Assembly (NCBI GenBank): GCA_014860575.1
Contig: JACZJK010000043.1
Span: 120,709 to 184,708 of the forward strand
Length of the DNA: 64,000 bases
DNA from: Bacteroidales bacterium
GTDB lineage: Bacteria; Bacteroidota; Bacteroidia; Bacteroidales; JAAYJT01
Direction of reading: 5' to 3'
Shown here: piece by piece, positions 42,790-51,907 of the stretch
Layout: every line of letters begins with the position of its first letter
Position numbering within the stretch: position 1 is the first letter of the stretch
Translations under genes and position numbers: made by a program
The notes under the pieces: generated by a model
Seen by the model: only the letters and a program-made list of their open reading frames with translations
Told to the model about the DNA's origin: nothing
Database searches by the model: none

Positions 42790-43431
42790 TTAGTCTTTCT
42801 TGCGGAAGTCGCCTTTTTTCCATGCTTCAATAAATTTCGCCCATGCAAAGGGATTGAAAATGTTCATGGGCGGCGCTTGTCCATAATAATAAAGGCGGTC
42901 AGTATTTTGTTGCATGAAGTTCCTGTAATTCTGGCTTCCATCCATTGGCATCTGCAAGGATCTTTCGCGCATTTCCATGGCATCGAGGTTTTTTTGTGCG
43001 ACCACAAAATCATCATCGGGAGGTCGGATATTGATAAAAGCTTCGCGGAACTGTTCGCGCGATGGCCAGGGGTAAATGACGGTTTCAGTAAGCAGGATGG
43101 TGTCCGCACTCATCATCTGGATCATGGAATATCGCTGGGTGCTGATGGTGTCAGGAATTACATACATGCCGTTTTTATAACCAATCGCAGAAAATGCAAT
43201 TGTATCTCCTTTTTTTGCAACAAAAGAAAAGAAACCCTGGTAATCGCTGCTCATGCCACGTCGCCTGCTCATATTCAGAATATTTGTAAACGGGACAGGT
43301 TTCAGGCTATCGCCGGTAACAACCAGCCCGGAAAACTGAACCAGGTCATGATCTTTATCCTGCGCGTTCAAATCAACGGACATCAGTATAAATATCAGCA
43401 AAACAGGGAATAAGAGTTGGTAAGTGGCCAT
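42790..43431 (-). CDS. Small exported protein with carboxypeptidase-like regulatory domain
   Basis: The 213-residue product has a signal sequence (MATYQLLFPVLLIFILMSVDLNA) and then VQFSGLVVTGDSLKPVPFTNIL and GFFSFVAKKGDTIAFSAIGYK, a CarboxypepD_reg-like beta sandwich. The second half is Pro, Gln and Tyr rich (QMPMDGSQNYRNFMQQN, FNPFAWAKFIEAWKKGDF). No enzymatic motif is present. It is placed just before the TonB receptor gene and may be cotranscribed with it. The function is unknown. Confidence 0.72.
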   Translation of the reverse strand: MATYQLLFPVLLIFILMSVDLNAQDKDHDLVQFSGLVVTGDSLKPVPFTNILNMSRRRGMSSDYQGFFSFVAKKGDTIAFSAIGYKNGMYVIPDTISTQRYSMIQMMSADTILLTETVIYPWPSREQFREAFINIRPPDDDFVVAQKNLDAMEMRERSLQMPMDGSQNYRNFMQQNTDRLYYYGQAPPMNIFNPFAWAKFIEAWKKGDFRKKD

Positions 43432-43535
43432 TTTAAGTGATGATAAACATCAGGAAGTAAACACATAAGACTTACGCTGGTTCATAAACGCAATATATCA
43501 ATGGTTTATTTCCGGGTTTATTTATGAACACAAAT

Positions 43536-43561
43536 AAAAAAGCCCCAATGTACATTGAGGC
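43536..43561 (-). terminator. Terminator of rpmB
   Basis: The minus strand forms an imperfect hairpin (GCC..CAATG/CATTG..GGC) followed by six T residues. It is about 25 bp downstream of the rpmB stop. Confidence 0.75.
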
Positions 43562-43585
43562 TTGATTATATAAATTGAGCTATTA

Positions 43586-43825
43586 CTATGCAGTGAGGAA
43601 ACCTTTTTCGCGGGCTTCTTTCAGGCAAGTGCTGATGCCTTTTTTATTGATATGGCGAATACCATCTGCCGTTACGCGCAATGTGATCCAACGATCTTCT
43701 TCAGGGATATAAAATCTTTTCGACTGGAGGTTCGGGTAAAACTTGCGTTTGGTTTTAATATTGGAGTGTGAAACCTTGTTACCCACCATCATACGCTTTC
43801 CTGTAATCTGACAAATTCCTGACAT
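43586..43825 (-). CDS. rpmB: 50S ribosomal protein L28
   Basis: The 79-residue basic protein begins [22 protein letters not shown] and contains [16 protein letters not shown] and [18 protein letters not shown], all diagnostic of L28. In many Bacteroidota rpmB is followed by rpmG and a DUF4295 gene. Here a terminator follows directly, so it is a single-gene transcript. Two cysteines of the zinc-binding form are absent apart from one near the N-terminus. Confidence 0.96.
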   Translation of the reverse strand: MSGICQITGKRMMVGNKVSHSNIKTKRKFYPNLQSKRFYIPEEDRWITLRVTADGIRHINKKGISTCLKEAREKGFLTA

Positions 43826-43871
43826 GGCTGTAAATATTTTGTAATATTTTTGGTTCTTTAAAATCGGGGTG

Positions 43872-43902
43872 CAAAGAACGGAATTTAATCTGAAACAAAC
43901 AA
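43872..43902 (-). promoter_or_regulatory. Probable rpmB promoter
   Basis: The minus strand reads TTTG at about 43899, a 17-bp spacer and TTCTTTG followed by C, one base off TAnnTTTGC. It lies about 47 bp before the rpmB ATG. Confidence 0.4.
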
Positions 43903-44030
43903 GGGGCAGGTAATTATATTTTTTGTAATGGTGCTGAGGTGTTTACTTCCCAGGTTTGATTGCTAAACGTGATCATTGGCGTTGATATTATTATACGGCG
44001 GTTAACGAAGTAATATTCTATTGCATTTGC

Positions 44031-44060
44031 TTTGGGCAATGAAATATTTTCATACTTTTG
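44031..44060 (+). promoter_or_regulatory. tRNA-Gln promoter (textbook Bacteroidota)
   Basis: TTTGG at 44031-44035, then TACTTTTG at 44053-44060 followed by C, with a spacer of 17-18 bp. It lies 25 bp ahead of the mature tRNA 5' end. Confidence 0.75.
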
Positions 44061-44085
44061 CACCTCATTTCCGAAAAGGGAAGAT

Positions 44086-44156
44086 TGTCCGATGGTGTAA
44101 TGGTAGCACTGCAGATTTTGGTTCTGCCTGTCTAGGTTCGAATCCTAGTCGGACAA
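44086..44156 (+). tRNA. tRNA-Gln (anticodon TTG)
   Basis: The acceptor stem TGTCCGA pairs with TCGGACA. The anticodon stem GCAGA/TCTGC encloses the loop TTTTGGT, giving anticodon TTG. The T-arm is TAGGTTCGAATCCTA. The 3' CCA is not encoded. Confidence 0.95.
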
Positions 44157-44171
44157 CAATTAACAATTGAG

Positions 44172-44199
44172 CCGCTGTAAATCAGCGGTTTTTGTTTTT
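44172..44199 (+). terminator. Terminator after tRNA-Gln
   Basis: CCGCTG and CAGCGG form a perfect 6-bp stem around a 5-nt loop, followed by TTTTTGTTTTT. Confidence 0.88.
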
Positions 44200-44436
44200 A
44201 ATGGCGGGGATTTGGCGGAGGATTATGCTTGCAGAAACTTTCGTTCTAGATATAATGGGTTTCCAGCCTGAGTGATTAATTTCAATTGTTGGGAAGTCTG
44301 AAGTTATGGTAGTATTACTTCTCTTTCACTGAACTCCTTTATCTGATTATTTTAATAAACGAATCAGCAAACCCAGCTTTCTTTCAGATCAAAAATTATC
44401 AGGCTTCGCTCCTTGCCTCTTAAATGCAAAAAATAG

Positions 44437-47400
44437 CTAATCCTTTAAGCAACGCACAGAAAACCCATAAGCCTTGCCGTAGCCGTACCCGAGCACACTG
44501 ACCTCTTGATAAGACAGTTGGAGGAGCCAGGCTCCAGTGCTATGGACCTCAGTAGAAGACCACACAATGCCGTATAAGCCTAAATGGATGAAACTACCAG
44601 AGTCGTAACGGAAACCGCCAGGAAGACCGGACCAGTTACTTTCGTTGGTGGCGCCTGTGTTGGGGCTTTCCCACCGAGGGTGCGGATCGGGGGCTGTAAG
44701 TGTGCTCTTCATTTTTCCGCCGGCTACACTTGTGCCGCCCAAATAGTCAGTCATGGCAGTGTATTCTGCATCTGTTGGCACATGCCATCCCGATGGACAT
44801 AAACCATTGGCATTGTTTACAGCATTCCAGTTATACAAAGCACCATAGCTTTCTTTCCAGCCAATGTTATTATCATACCAGGTATAAGCCCCGGATGTAT
44901 TGGTTGTCCAAGCGTTGTTATCTGAGCCAGGATATTCTATTGGATTATCGTTTCGATATTTAGTGGTTTTCAGGTTTTCTTTCATCCAGCACTGGTTGCC
45001 TATAAGCACGGTGTTGTAAATGTTGTTGTCAATATCAGTAATGGTTGATGTTCCGCATACAAAAGGAGGAGCATCCGTTGTAAAACTCAACTCATCCCCA
45101 TAAGCTGTTCCAACACTATTGGTGGCGTAAGCACGAACATAGTAGATTGTTTCTGGAGTAAGAGATGTGAGTGTGCTCATGAAAACACCTATGCCACTTT
45201 CATTCAAAGTGATCCCTTCATTGGTCTCAATTGTCGGATTTGCGGTGGAACTCCAAACGATACCTCTGGCAGTAACTTCTGCGCCACCATCATTATATAC
45301 GTTACCACCACTTGTTGCTGAATTGGAAGTAATTTCTATGATAGGAGATGTTGTAACTGAGGGTACTACTGAGGAGGTTGTTTCGGATTTGATACAACGA
45401 ACAGAAAACCCATTAACCTTAGGGTAGTAGTCAATGACTGAATAATTGCCCGAATTGTACAAGTAGTGGGTCCAGGCAGTGGATTCCGAGTGCTCATTAG
45501 AGGTCCACCCGGTACCGTAATAGCCAATTAACATGAATTGTCCATCGGTATGACGGCGTCCGCCTGGAAGGCCTGACCAATTGCTTTCGTTGGTTGCGCC
45601 TACGTTGGGGCTTTCCCACCTTGGATGTGGATCGGGGTCTGTGCGTGTGCTTTTCAAATGTCCGCCGCCGTTATAGATGCCACCAAATAAGTTCGTTAAA
45701 ATAGTGAAATCTGCACCTGTTGGTACCTGCCATCCCAATGGGCAAAGCGCATTGGCATTTGTCACGGCAAACCAGTTATATAGTGCACCATAACTGTCTT
45801 TCCATGAGATATCGTTGTCGTACCAGGCGTAAGCGCCACTGGTGTTAGCGATCCAATCCGAGTTGCCTGTTGGATTTTCAATGGCAGTACCATTGCGGTA
45901 ATGTGTGGTTTTGAGGTTTTCAGCCATCCATTCCTGTGTGCCAATAAGAACTGTTCCATAGGTATTTCCATCAAAATCAGTCAGCATATCATGATAGGTT
46001 CTGAAAGTTTGATTTGAACCGTAATAGGTATCCACGGCGTTGTTAGCATAAGCCCTGGCATAATAAACTGTGCTGACATTAAGTCCTGTAAGATTGCTGA
46101 TATACTCTCCGATTCCGGTTCCGTCGCTGCTTATACCGTCGTTATCATTTATTGTTGGGTTTTCTGATGTGCTCCAGACTACACCGCGGGAAATAACATA
46201 AGCGCCACCATCACTTGCGATATTACCGCCTGAACTTGCAGCAATATTAGTTATATCAGTAACCTCATTTGTTGTGAGCACAATTACTCCATCCTGTGTA
46301 GTAAAATTGAATTCATTGCCGTATTCACTACCTATCGCATTGGTAGCATAAGCCCGCACATAATATTCAGTAGCCTGTATCAGACCAGTAATTTCTGAGT
46401 TATACGAACCTGTGCCTGTGCCATCTTCGGTGAAATTATCCGCTAATGTTGGATTGGGGTTGGTGCTCCAGACAATACCACGGGCCGAAACAGGAGCACC
46501 ACCATCGGATGTAATGTCGCCACCGGAAGTTGCAGATAATGCCATAATATTTGTTACCGTATTTGTGGTAAGTGAAATTTCACCATTTTGAGTCGAAAAA
46601 TTGAATTCATTGCCGTATTGAGTTCCTAACGCATTGGTGGCATAAGCCCGCACATAGTATTCAGTGTCTTGGATCAGACCAGTAATTTCAGAGATATACG
46701 AACCTGTTCCTGCGCCATCTTCGGTAAAATTATCCGCTAAGGTTGGGTTGGGGTTGATGCTCCAGACAACACCACGGGCCGAAACAGCAGAGCCACCATC
46801 AGAAGTGATGTCGCCACCGGAGGTTGCTGAGAATGCCATGATATCTGTTACTGGATTTGTGCTAAGTGAAATTTCACCACTTTGGGTCGTAAAATTCACT
46901 TCATTGCCATAAGCAATCCCAAAATCGTTGGTAGCATAAGCCCGTACATAATAATCAGTGGCATGGGTCAGGCCAGTAATTTCAGAGATAAATGAACCGG
47001 TGCCTGTGCCATCTTCGGTAAAGTTATCCTCCAAGGTTGGATTGGGGCTGGCGCTCCAGACAACACCACGGGACAAAACCGGAGATCCACCTTCATTGGT
47101 TACATTGCCTCCTGAAGTGGCATTATTCAAAGAAATATTTGTTACAGGCGATGTAGAAACTCTTGGTGTAAGTAGTGCCTCGCCCTGCAGGCAACGCACA
47201 GTGCGGCCATCTTCTTTAAGATAATACCCATATCTGGTATTGTCAGAATCGGCGCTCAGGTAGCGACTCCAGGCAAAGTCATCATTAAAGGACTCTTCCA
47301 GCCAGATAAAAGCATAATCACCTAAAGTACCGTAATTGCCGTTGAACACCCTTCGGCTTGCCGGAACAATGGAGGCGCCAAAATCATCAGTTCCCTTTCC

Positions 47401-48309
47401 TTCCTCTAACCAAAGTGTTGTTGATTTTAAAATTTTACCTACATCATACCCTCTCCAGTCAACTATATCCCAGATGGGATCTCCAACGCCATACTGACTG
47501 TCAACTGTACCTTCCAGGATGCTAAATTCTTCATGGCTTGGCACTTTCCAACCCGAAGGACAAAGTCCCTTGCTGTTTCCGACAGCATGCCAGTTGTAGA
47601 GCGCTCCATAATCATTTTTATAAGCCAGGTCATTATCATACCAGCTATAAGCGCCATTTGTATTAACTGCCCATGCCTCATTATCATTTCCCGGATATTC
47701 AATTGGGGTGCCATCGCTGTATTTGGTGGTTTTCAGGTTTTCCCGCATCCAGCATTGATTGCCTATCATGACTGTATTGTACACATTGCCATCAATGTCA
47801 GAAACAGTTGGCAATCCGGGACAAGGTTGGCCGGGAATTAATTGCGAGCTAAAATTTCCATAATCATCAATACTGAGATTGTATTGAAACCCATTTGCCG
47901 AAGTAAGTGTTAATGCCGATGAATGCAAAGCGTAAGGCACACTGAGAATTTGGCTAACTCCCTCAATCGTGTAATTGCTGCCACCTTGTGGATCAGCCTC
48001 AATTTTGATAAAATATGGAGTTTCAGCCCAGTCTATTTCCGCAAAAACACCATTTATCGTTAGACCCTGGCCGATGATGAAAGTGATAAGGCCGTTGGCG
48101 TTGCTTTGCGGGGTGTGGGTTTCAGAATAAACCACAACACCCGCGGGAGCACCCTGGAGAATGCTTACCTGAATACCTATCGGCGATTCAGTTACCAATG
48201 CATTATTGGCATCACGGATCACAGCCTGGTGGCTGATGCCCTGTGGCACTTGTGCCATAACGCTGATACAGATTGCAGCGAAGATTGTTGTTGTAAAAAT
48301 TTTTAGCAC
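44437..48309 (-). CDS. Giant secreted protein: three FISUMP domains and five fibronectin-like repeats
   Basis: The 1290-residue protein has a signal peptide (MLKIFTTTIFAAICISVMAQ). Residues 20-135 (GISHQAVIRDANNALV ... VPYALHS) form a surface-protein N-terminal domain common in Bacteroidota. FISUMP (TIGR02145) modules lie at about residues 168-372, 775-975 and 1083-1290. Each has IGNQCWM.ENLKTT or a variant, GAYxWYDND, YGALYNW.AV, LCPxGWxVP and a final VRCL or VRCIK. Between the first two are four repeats of about 97 residues built on ATSGG..TSDGG, ARGVVWS..PNPT and YYVRAYATN, with a fifth between the last two. The repeats are close to identical at DNA level (46260-47150). No T9SS tail is present. 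A role in adhesion or glycan binding is guesswork. Confidence 0.85.
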   Translation of the reverse strand: MLKIFTTTIFAAICISVMAQVPQGISHQAVIRDANNALVTESPIGIQVSILQGAPAGVVVYSETHTPQSNANGLITFIIGQGLTINGVFAEIDWAETPYFIKIEADPQGGSNYTIEGVSQILSVPYALHSSALTLTSANGFQYNLSIDDYGNFSSQLIPGQPCPGLPTVSDIDGNVYNTVMIGNQCWMRENLKTTKYSDGTPIEYPGNDNEAWAVNTNGAYSWYDNDLAYKNDYGALYNWHAVGNSKGLCPSGWKVPSHEEFSILEGTVDSQYGVGDPIWDIVDWRGYDVGKILKSTTLWLEEGKGTDDFGASIVPASRRVFNGNYGTLGDYAFIWLEESFNDDFAWSRYLSADSDNTRYGYYLKEDGRTVRCLQGEALLTPRVSTSPVTNISLNNATSGGNVTNEGGSPVLSRGVVWSASPNPTLEDNFTEDGTGTGSFISEITGLTHATDYYVRAYATNDFGIAYGNEVNFTTQSGEISLSTNPVTDIMAFSATSGGDITSDGGSAVSARGVVWSINPNPTLADNFTEDGAGTGSYISEITGLIQDTEYYVRAYATNALGTQYGNEFNFSTQNGEISLTTNTVTNIMALSATSGGDITSDGGAPVSARGIVWSTNPNPTLADNFTEDGTGTGSYNSEITGLIQATEYYVRAYATNAIGSEYGNEFNFTTQDGVIVLTTNEVTDITNIAASSGGNIASDGGAYVISRGVVWSTSENPTINDNDGISSDGTGIGEYISNLTGLNVSTVYYARAYANNAVDTYYGSNQTFRTYHDMLTDFDGNTYGTVLIGTQEWMAENLKTTHYRNGTAIENPTGNSDWIANTSGAYAWYDNDISWKDSYGALYNWFAVTNANALCPLGWQVPTGADFTILTNLFGGIYNGGGHLKSTRTDPDPHPRWESPNVGATNESNWSGLPGGRRHTDGQFMLIGYYGTGWTSNEHSESTAWTHYLYNSGNYSVIDYYPKVNGFSVRCIKSETTSSVVPSVTTSPIIEITSNSATSGGNVYNDGGAEVTARGIVWSSTANPTIETNEGITLNESGIGVFMSTLTSLTPETIYYVRAYATNSVGTAYGDELSFTTDAPPFVCGTSTITDIDNNIYNTVLIGNQCWMKENLKTTKYRNDNPIEYPGSDNNAWTTNTSGAYTWYDNNIGWKESYGALYNWNAVNNANGLCPSGWHVPTDAEYTAMTDYLGGTSVAGGKMKSTLTAPDPHPRWESPNTGATNESNWSGLPGGFRYDSGSFIHLGLYGIVWSSTEVHSTGAWLLQLSYQEVSVLGYGYGKAYGFSVRCLKD
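46020..47170. repeat. Intragenic tandem repeat, about 291-bp period, four units
   Basis: The four fibronectin-like modules of the large FISUMP gene repeat at DNA level. For example, aagtgaaatttcaccattt-type words start near 46571 and 46862, and gcataagcccgcacatagta-type words recur at the same offset. Such arrays are prone to copy-number change and to assembly collapse. Confidence 0.8.
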
Positions 48310-48433
48310 GATTTCTAGTTTTTGATGGATAAATTGTTGAGTTTTTTGACCACTTAAAGGTTCTGTAAAGACTGTGAATCAGTTATTAGTCCTGATCTAT
48401 ATACAAACCCATTCCTTACGGGGACTTTAGGGT

Positions 48434-49186
48434 TTATTGTTTAATGATTTTATAAACTCCGATTTCTTTATCTTTAAGTACACTCACCATGTAGATTCCC
48501 GGCTGCCTTTCAGTTAAATTGAAGTGATAGAGTTTCTTTGCAGGAAGTTCTTTTCCAAGCACAAGATGTCCCTGCGCACTATAAATTTCAACCTTGATGT
48601 TTGAATATTCTTCAAACTCCAGCAGTTCAAGGGTGAAATCTCCTGTGGTGGGATTGGGATAAATTTTGAAGAAAGAATCATTTGTTTCCGGTTCAACAAT
48701 TTGCCGGGTTGGAAGAGGTTCTTCAAAGAAGGATGCAAGAAGGCTTTCAGGCTGTTCGCACCAAACATCGGAGATATAAGCATGCAGGTTGCCGCCGGAT
48801 TCAACGGAGGTTCCATACTTCATAAGAATGTTTTGCCCTGCAATTATATCTACATTTCCTCCGTCCTGAACAATAAAATGTTTGCCATCGCCGGCAACAA
48901 TTACGGTTTCTGTGGCATTGAAACATAATGCTTCGTTGTCGCTAATAATGATAGCAGGGATTTCAAGCAGCGGTGGAACACTCAGTGTCCAGGATTGCTG
49001 CAAGCCAAAGCTTAAGCTGCCGTGTTCGGAACTGTACACGAGATAATCCGTCTGTCCGACAGAATAACTCAATGTGCCGCCGGTACCAGTAGCCTCACCT
49101 CCTGTGGCTACACTACCTTGCTGCGCTAAAACGATGTTAATATTGCAAACAATTAGAAAGCAATTGATTAGGAAGGGATTTTTCAT
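48434..49186 (-). CDS. Small T9SS cargo protein, family of 57417-58574
   Basis: I start at ATG 49186 (MKNPFLINCFLIVCNINIVLAQ, signal peptide); the longer frame has 39 extra residues without a signal. The product has about 250 residues. The N-terminal SVATGGEATGTGGTLSYSVGQTDY resembles other Bacteroidota surface proteins. NEALCFNATETVIVAGDGKHFIVQDGGNVDIIAGQNILM matches the stalk segment of the 57417 and 59928 proteins. The last 80 residues (FKIYPNPTTGDFTLEL ... QPGIYMVSVLKD) are a type A T9SS sorting domain. It is therefore secreted across the outer membrane and probably surface-bound. The function is unknown. Confidence 0.85.
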   Translation of the reverse strand: MKNPFLINCFLIVCNINIVLAQQGSVATGGEATGTGGTLSYSVGQTDYLVYSSEHGSLSFGLQQSWTLSVPPLLEIPAIIISDNEALCFNATETVIVAGDGKHFIVQDGGNVDIIAGQNILMKYGTSVESGGNLHAYISDVWCEQPESLLASFFEEPLPTRQIVEPETNDSFFKIYPNPTTGDFTLELLEFEEYSNIKVEIYSAQGHLVLGKELPAKKLYHFNLTERQPGIYMVSVLKDKEIGVYKIIKQ

Positions 49187-49533
49187 TGCGGTTATTATGA
49201 TGGTAAATAATATCCGGTAAGCAGGGCGCAATTTAGGGGATTTTGAGCCGCAATGCAATAAGAATTGAATATATTTTTTAGGAAGTTGTTTATTTGCTAT
49301 CATGTTAGAAAGAAGTTCGCATGAATAGCTCCAAATAAATATCTGTCAATTGTCTTTCGGCAACCTGATAGATAGGAGAATTCGACTGGCCAATCATGTT
49401 AAACTCCGGAATTAATTTATTCTTCGCTTATAATGCAACCAGGCTAATCTGTTTCATCATTTACATGAAGTAGGAATTTTATTAATACCTTTAGCACCAG
49501 CAAATCCAAAATGCCGTAACAAAATTTGTCATC
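49187..49533. other. Gene-free divergent intergenic region
   Basis: No gene or RNA is recognised. The plus strand has a possible -7 box for the following gene at 49486-49493. Confidence 0.6.
49486..49493 (+). promoter_or_regulatory. Possible -7 box for the 49534 gene
   Basis: TACCTTTA, one base off TAnnTTTG, followed by GC, lies 40 bp before the ATG. Confidence 0.35.
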
Positions 49534-50562
49534 ATGAAAAATATCAGACCTTTTAGCGGATACCTGTTGTTAATCATTTTACCGGTTCTGCTTCATGCTT
49601 CAAACGGAGGAGGATTAAACCCCACCATCATCAATGGTAATGTGATCCTGTGCCCGGGAGAGCAAGTAACCCTTGAAACACAGGAATACGACACTTACCA
49701 GTGGTATAAAAACGGGAACATTATACCAGGCGCTGTTTTTCAGACCCTAGTGGTTGGATATAACGATGCCGGTTACAACTTCACAGTGTTTGTTACTCAG
49801 GGAGCACAATCAGCCATGTCGCCTTCAATTCTTGTTGATGGCTGGCTTTTCAATCCCTTGGTGGTTTCAAATTATGGACAAGGATTCTGGTTTACCCCTG
49901 GTGTTGGCTGGGAATTGTGTGAATACCATGAACTTTTTTTTGAAGTGATGCTCCCATACCATAACAACGTTCAGTGGTATCGCAATGGAGTGCCGATATT
50001 TGGAGCGAACAGTCCGGTATACGGAGTCCAGGAAACAGGAGTTTATGCCGTGAGCGGTTCGCCTGAGCTTTGCCCCAACTATGTGCAGTACAGCATTGAT
50101 TTACCGGTAATTGTGCATGTAGCACCACTTCCTGTCATCACACAAATTGCCGACACTTTATACACCTCTGTATTTCCTGGGCAGTGGTATGCCGGAGACG
50201 ATATCATTCCAGGAGCAACCGGACAATACCTGATCCCTGATACCACAGCTTGGTATAGTTTTGAATTTACTGACTCGCATGGGTGCAAAAAGATGTCAGA
50301 AGCTTATTATTATGTATGGGATCCACTGGGTTTGCCAACTGAAAATGCTCTGAAAAAGCCACAAATAAGTTTAAAAGACGACTTGCTGACAATCCGCTTT
50401 GCACCTGAGATGGAATACAGAATTTTCTCGATAAGCGGGGCAGTATTATTGGAAGGGGAAACAATTTCCTCACCAGTAAATGTGTCATCACTGGGGAAAG
50501 GACTGTTTATCATTCAGCTTTTTGGAAATGAGGCTATCTACTTCATGAAGTTTATGAGATAA
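49534..50562 (+). CDS. Secreted protein with Ig-like modules and diverged T9SS tail
   Basis: The 342-residue protein has a signal peptide (MKNIRPFSGYLLLIILPVLLHA). Two modules follow of the type VILCPGEQVTLETQEYDTYQWYKNGNIIPGA and NVQWYRNGVPIFGA..SPVYGVQETGVYAVSGSPELC, which look like bacterial Ig-like folds with a conserved Trp-Tyr-Lys/Arg-Asn-Gly. A third, partial one (TLYTSVFPGQWYAGDDIIPGATGQYLIP) comes next. The last 75 residues (ISLKDDLLTIRFAPEMEYRIFSISGAVLLEG ... GKGLFIIQLFG) resemble a diverged T9SS sorting domain. It is the only plus-strand gene inside the surface-protein island. Confidence 0.75.
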   Translation: MKNIRPFSGYLLLIILPVLLHASNGGGLNPTIINGNVILCPGEQVTLETQEYDTYQWYKNGNIIPGAVFQTLVVGYNDAGYNFTVFVTQGAQSAMSPSILVDGWLFNPLVVSNYGQGFWFTPGVGWELCEYHELFFEVMLPYHNNVQWYRNGVPIFGANSPVYGVQETGVYAVSGSPELCPNYVQYSIDLPVIVHVAPLPVITQIADTLYTSVFPGQWYAGDDIIPGATGQYLIPDTTAWYSFEFTDSHGCKKMSEAYYYVWDPLGLPTENALKKPQISLKDDLLTIRFAPEMEYRIFSISGAVLLEGETISSPVNVSSLGKGLFIIQLFGNEAIYFMKFMR

Positions 50563-50599
50563 ATCTGGTTGAGGCTGGGAAGTCCAAATGCAACCCAAT

Positions 50600-51676
50600 T
50601 CAGGGCTTTCTTTGCTTAATGTCCTTATCAAGATAGTTCTTAATGATTTTCCCGAAAATCTTTTCCTTTTTACGTTTCTCGGCCACGGTAGTTTCAAAAT
50701 GCGATTTTTCTTTCTCCATTTTCAGGTAGTTATCATAGGATGCCGGATCCAATTCCCCACTATCAAGCGCCGCCAGGATAGAGCAGCCAACTTCATGTGT
50801 ATGCGTGCAATCTTTGAACCTGCAGTTTCCGGAAAGGCTGATGATGGAGTTAAAAGTAGCTTCCAATCCACCAGATACATCGGCAATTCCAACTTCCCGC
50901 ATACCGGGGTTGTCAATGATTATTCCTCCGTTTGTTAGCACAGTCAGTTCACGGTGGCTGGTAACATGCCGCCCCCTTTGCGAACTCTGGCTGATCTCAC
51001 TTGTTTTCATGATGTCCCGGCCGGAAAGATTATTCAGCAAGGTGGATTTACCAACTCCTGAAGAGCCGAGCATACAGTAGGTTTTCCCCTTTTCGATAAG
51101 ATTACTCAAGGCTTCCATACCGTCCAGGGTTTCGTTGCTTATTGCAAGTACAGGAACATTTTTTATCCGATCCTTAATGCTGTCAAACAATTCTGAAATT
51201 CTTTGATTGTCTGTCAGGTCGGTTTTGGTCAGGACAATAATCGGCACCACCTTGCCTGAATAGCAAATGGTAAGAAACCTTTCGAGGCGGTTAATGTTAA
51301 AATCCCGGTCGGCAGCCTGTACAAGGAACGCGAAATCAATATTCGTTGCGATTAGCTGTATGTCGCCCGAAACACCGACTGCCCTGCGTTTCAAAACAGA
51401 AAACCTTGGCAATATTTTATGGATCACTGCGAAATCATGATCATAGATAACCAAAGCAACCCAATCTCCCACGGCAGGAAAATCTTCCCGTCTGCCGGCT
51501 GTAAACCGCATGTTCCCGGTTATTTCCGCTTCAAATTCGCCTTCGGATGTCTTAACAAGGTATCGTTCCTTGTATTCGGCAATTATTCTTCCGATTTCAA
51601 GGTTGTCGGGGTTTTGATCAACCCATAATTGCTGAAGTTTGCTGTTCAGCCCCAGGTCTTCTAAATGTATTTCCAT
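50600..51676 (-). CDS. rsgA: Ribosome biogenesis GTPase RsgA
   Basis: RsgA (YjeQ) is a circularly permuted GTPase that helps mature the 30S subunit. The 358-residue protein has an OB-fold (about residues 28-95, GRIIAEYKERYLVKTSEGE). The permuted G motifs then follow: G4 LTKTDL (about 150), G1 GSSGVGKSTLLNNL (about 207), G2 region SSQRGRHVTSHREL and G3 DNPGMREVG. The C-terminal zinc-binding cluster is CRFKDCTHTHEVGC. All residues needed for GTP hydrolysis and zinc binding are visible. It is an ordinary housekeeping gene set into the surface-protein island. Confidence 0.96.
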   Translation of the reverse strand: MEIHLEDLGLNSKLQQLWVDQNPDNLEIGRIIAEYKERYLVKTSEGEFEAEITGNMRFTAGRREDFPAVGDWVALVIYDHDFAVIHKILPRFSVLKRRAVGVSGDIQLIATNIDFAFLVQAADRDFNINRLERFLTICYSGKVVPIIVLTKTDLTDNQRISELFDSIKDRIKNVPVLAISNETLDGMEALSNLIEKGKTYCMLGSSGVGKSTLLNNLSGRDIMKTSEISQSSQRGRHVTSHRELTVLTNGGIIIDNPGMREVGIADVSGGLEATFNSIISLSGNCRFKDCTHTHEVGCSILAALDSGELDPASYDNYLKMEKEKSHFETTVAEKRKKEKIFGKIIKNYLDKDIKQRKP

Positions 51677-51780
51677 GACCCAAAAGTATGGATAAATTTT
51701 TTTCTGAAATACCGAGATTGTATGCTTTCTTCTTCATGCAGAAACTGGGCAGCGAGTCAAGGGTATGGGATCGCTTTTTT

Positions 51781-51855
51781 GTGATGCAGTGATGCAGTAA
51801 TACAATGTTACTGATTTTGTTGTTTTGCCAACTGCTCATTGCCTATTGCCAACTT
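51781..51855. repeat. gtgatgcagtgatgc element with ccaactgctcattgcc partner
   Basis: gtgatgcagtgatgcagt lies at 51781 and gccaactgctcattgccta begins at 51827. The arrangement repeats that at 34687-34786. Confidence 0.65.
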
Positions 51856-51907
51856 TTCCCCGATAGGCCCTTCTTTGAAACGGAGAAATATAGATTGCCA
51901 ATTGCTA

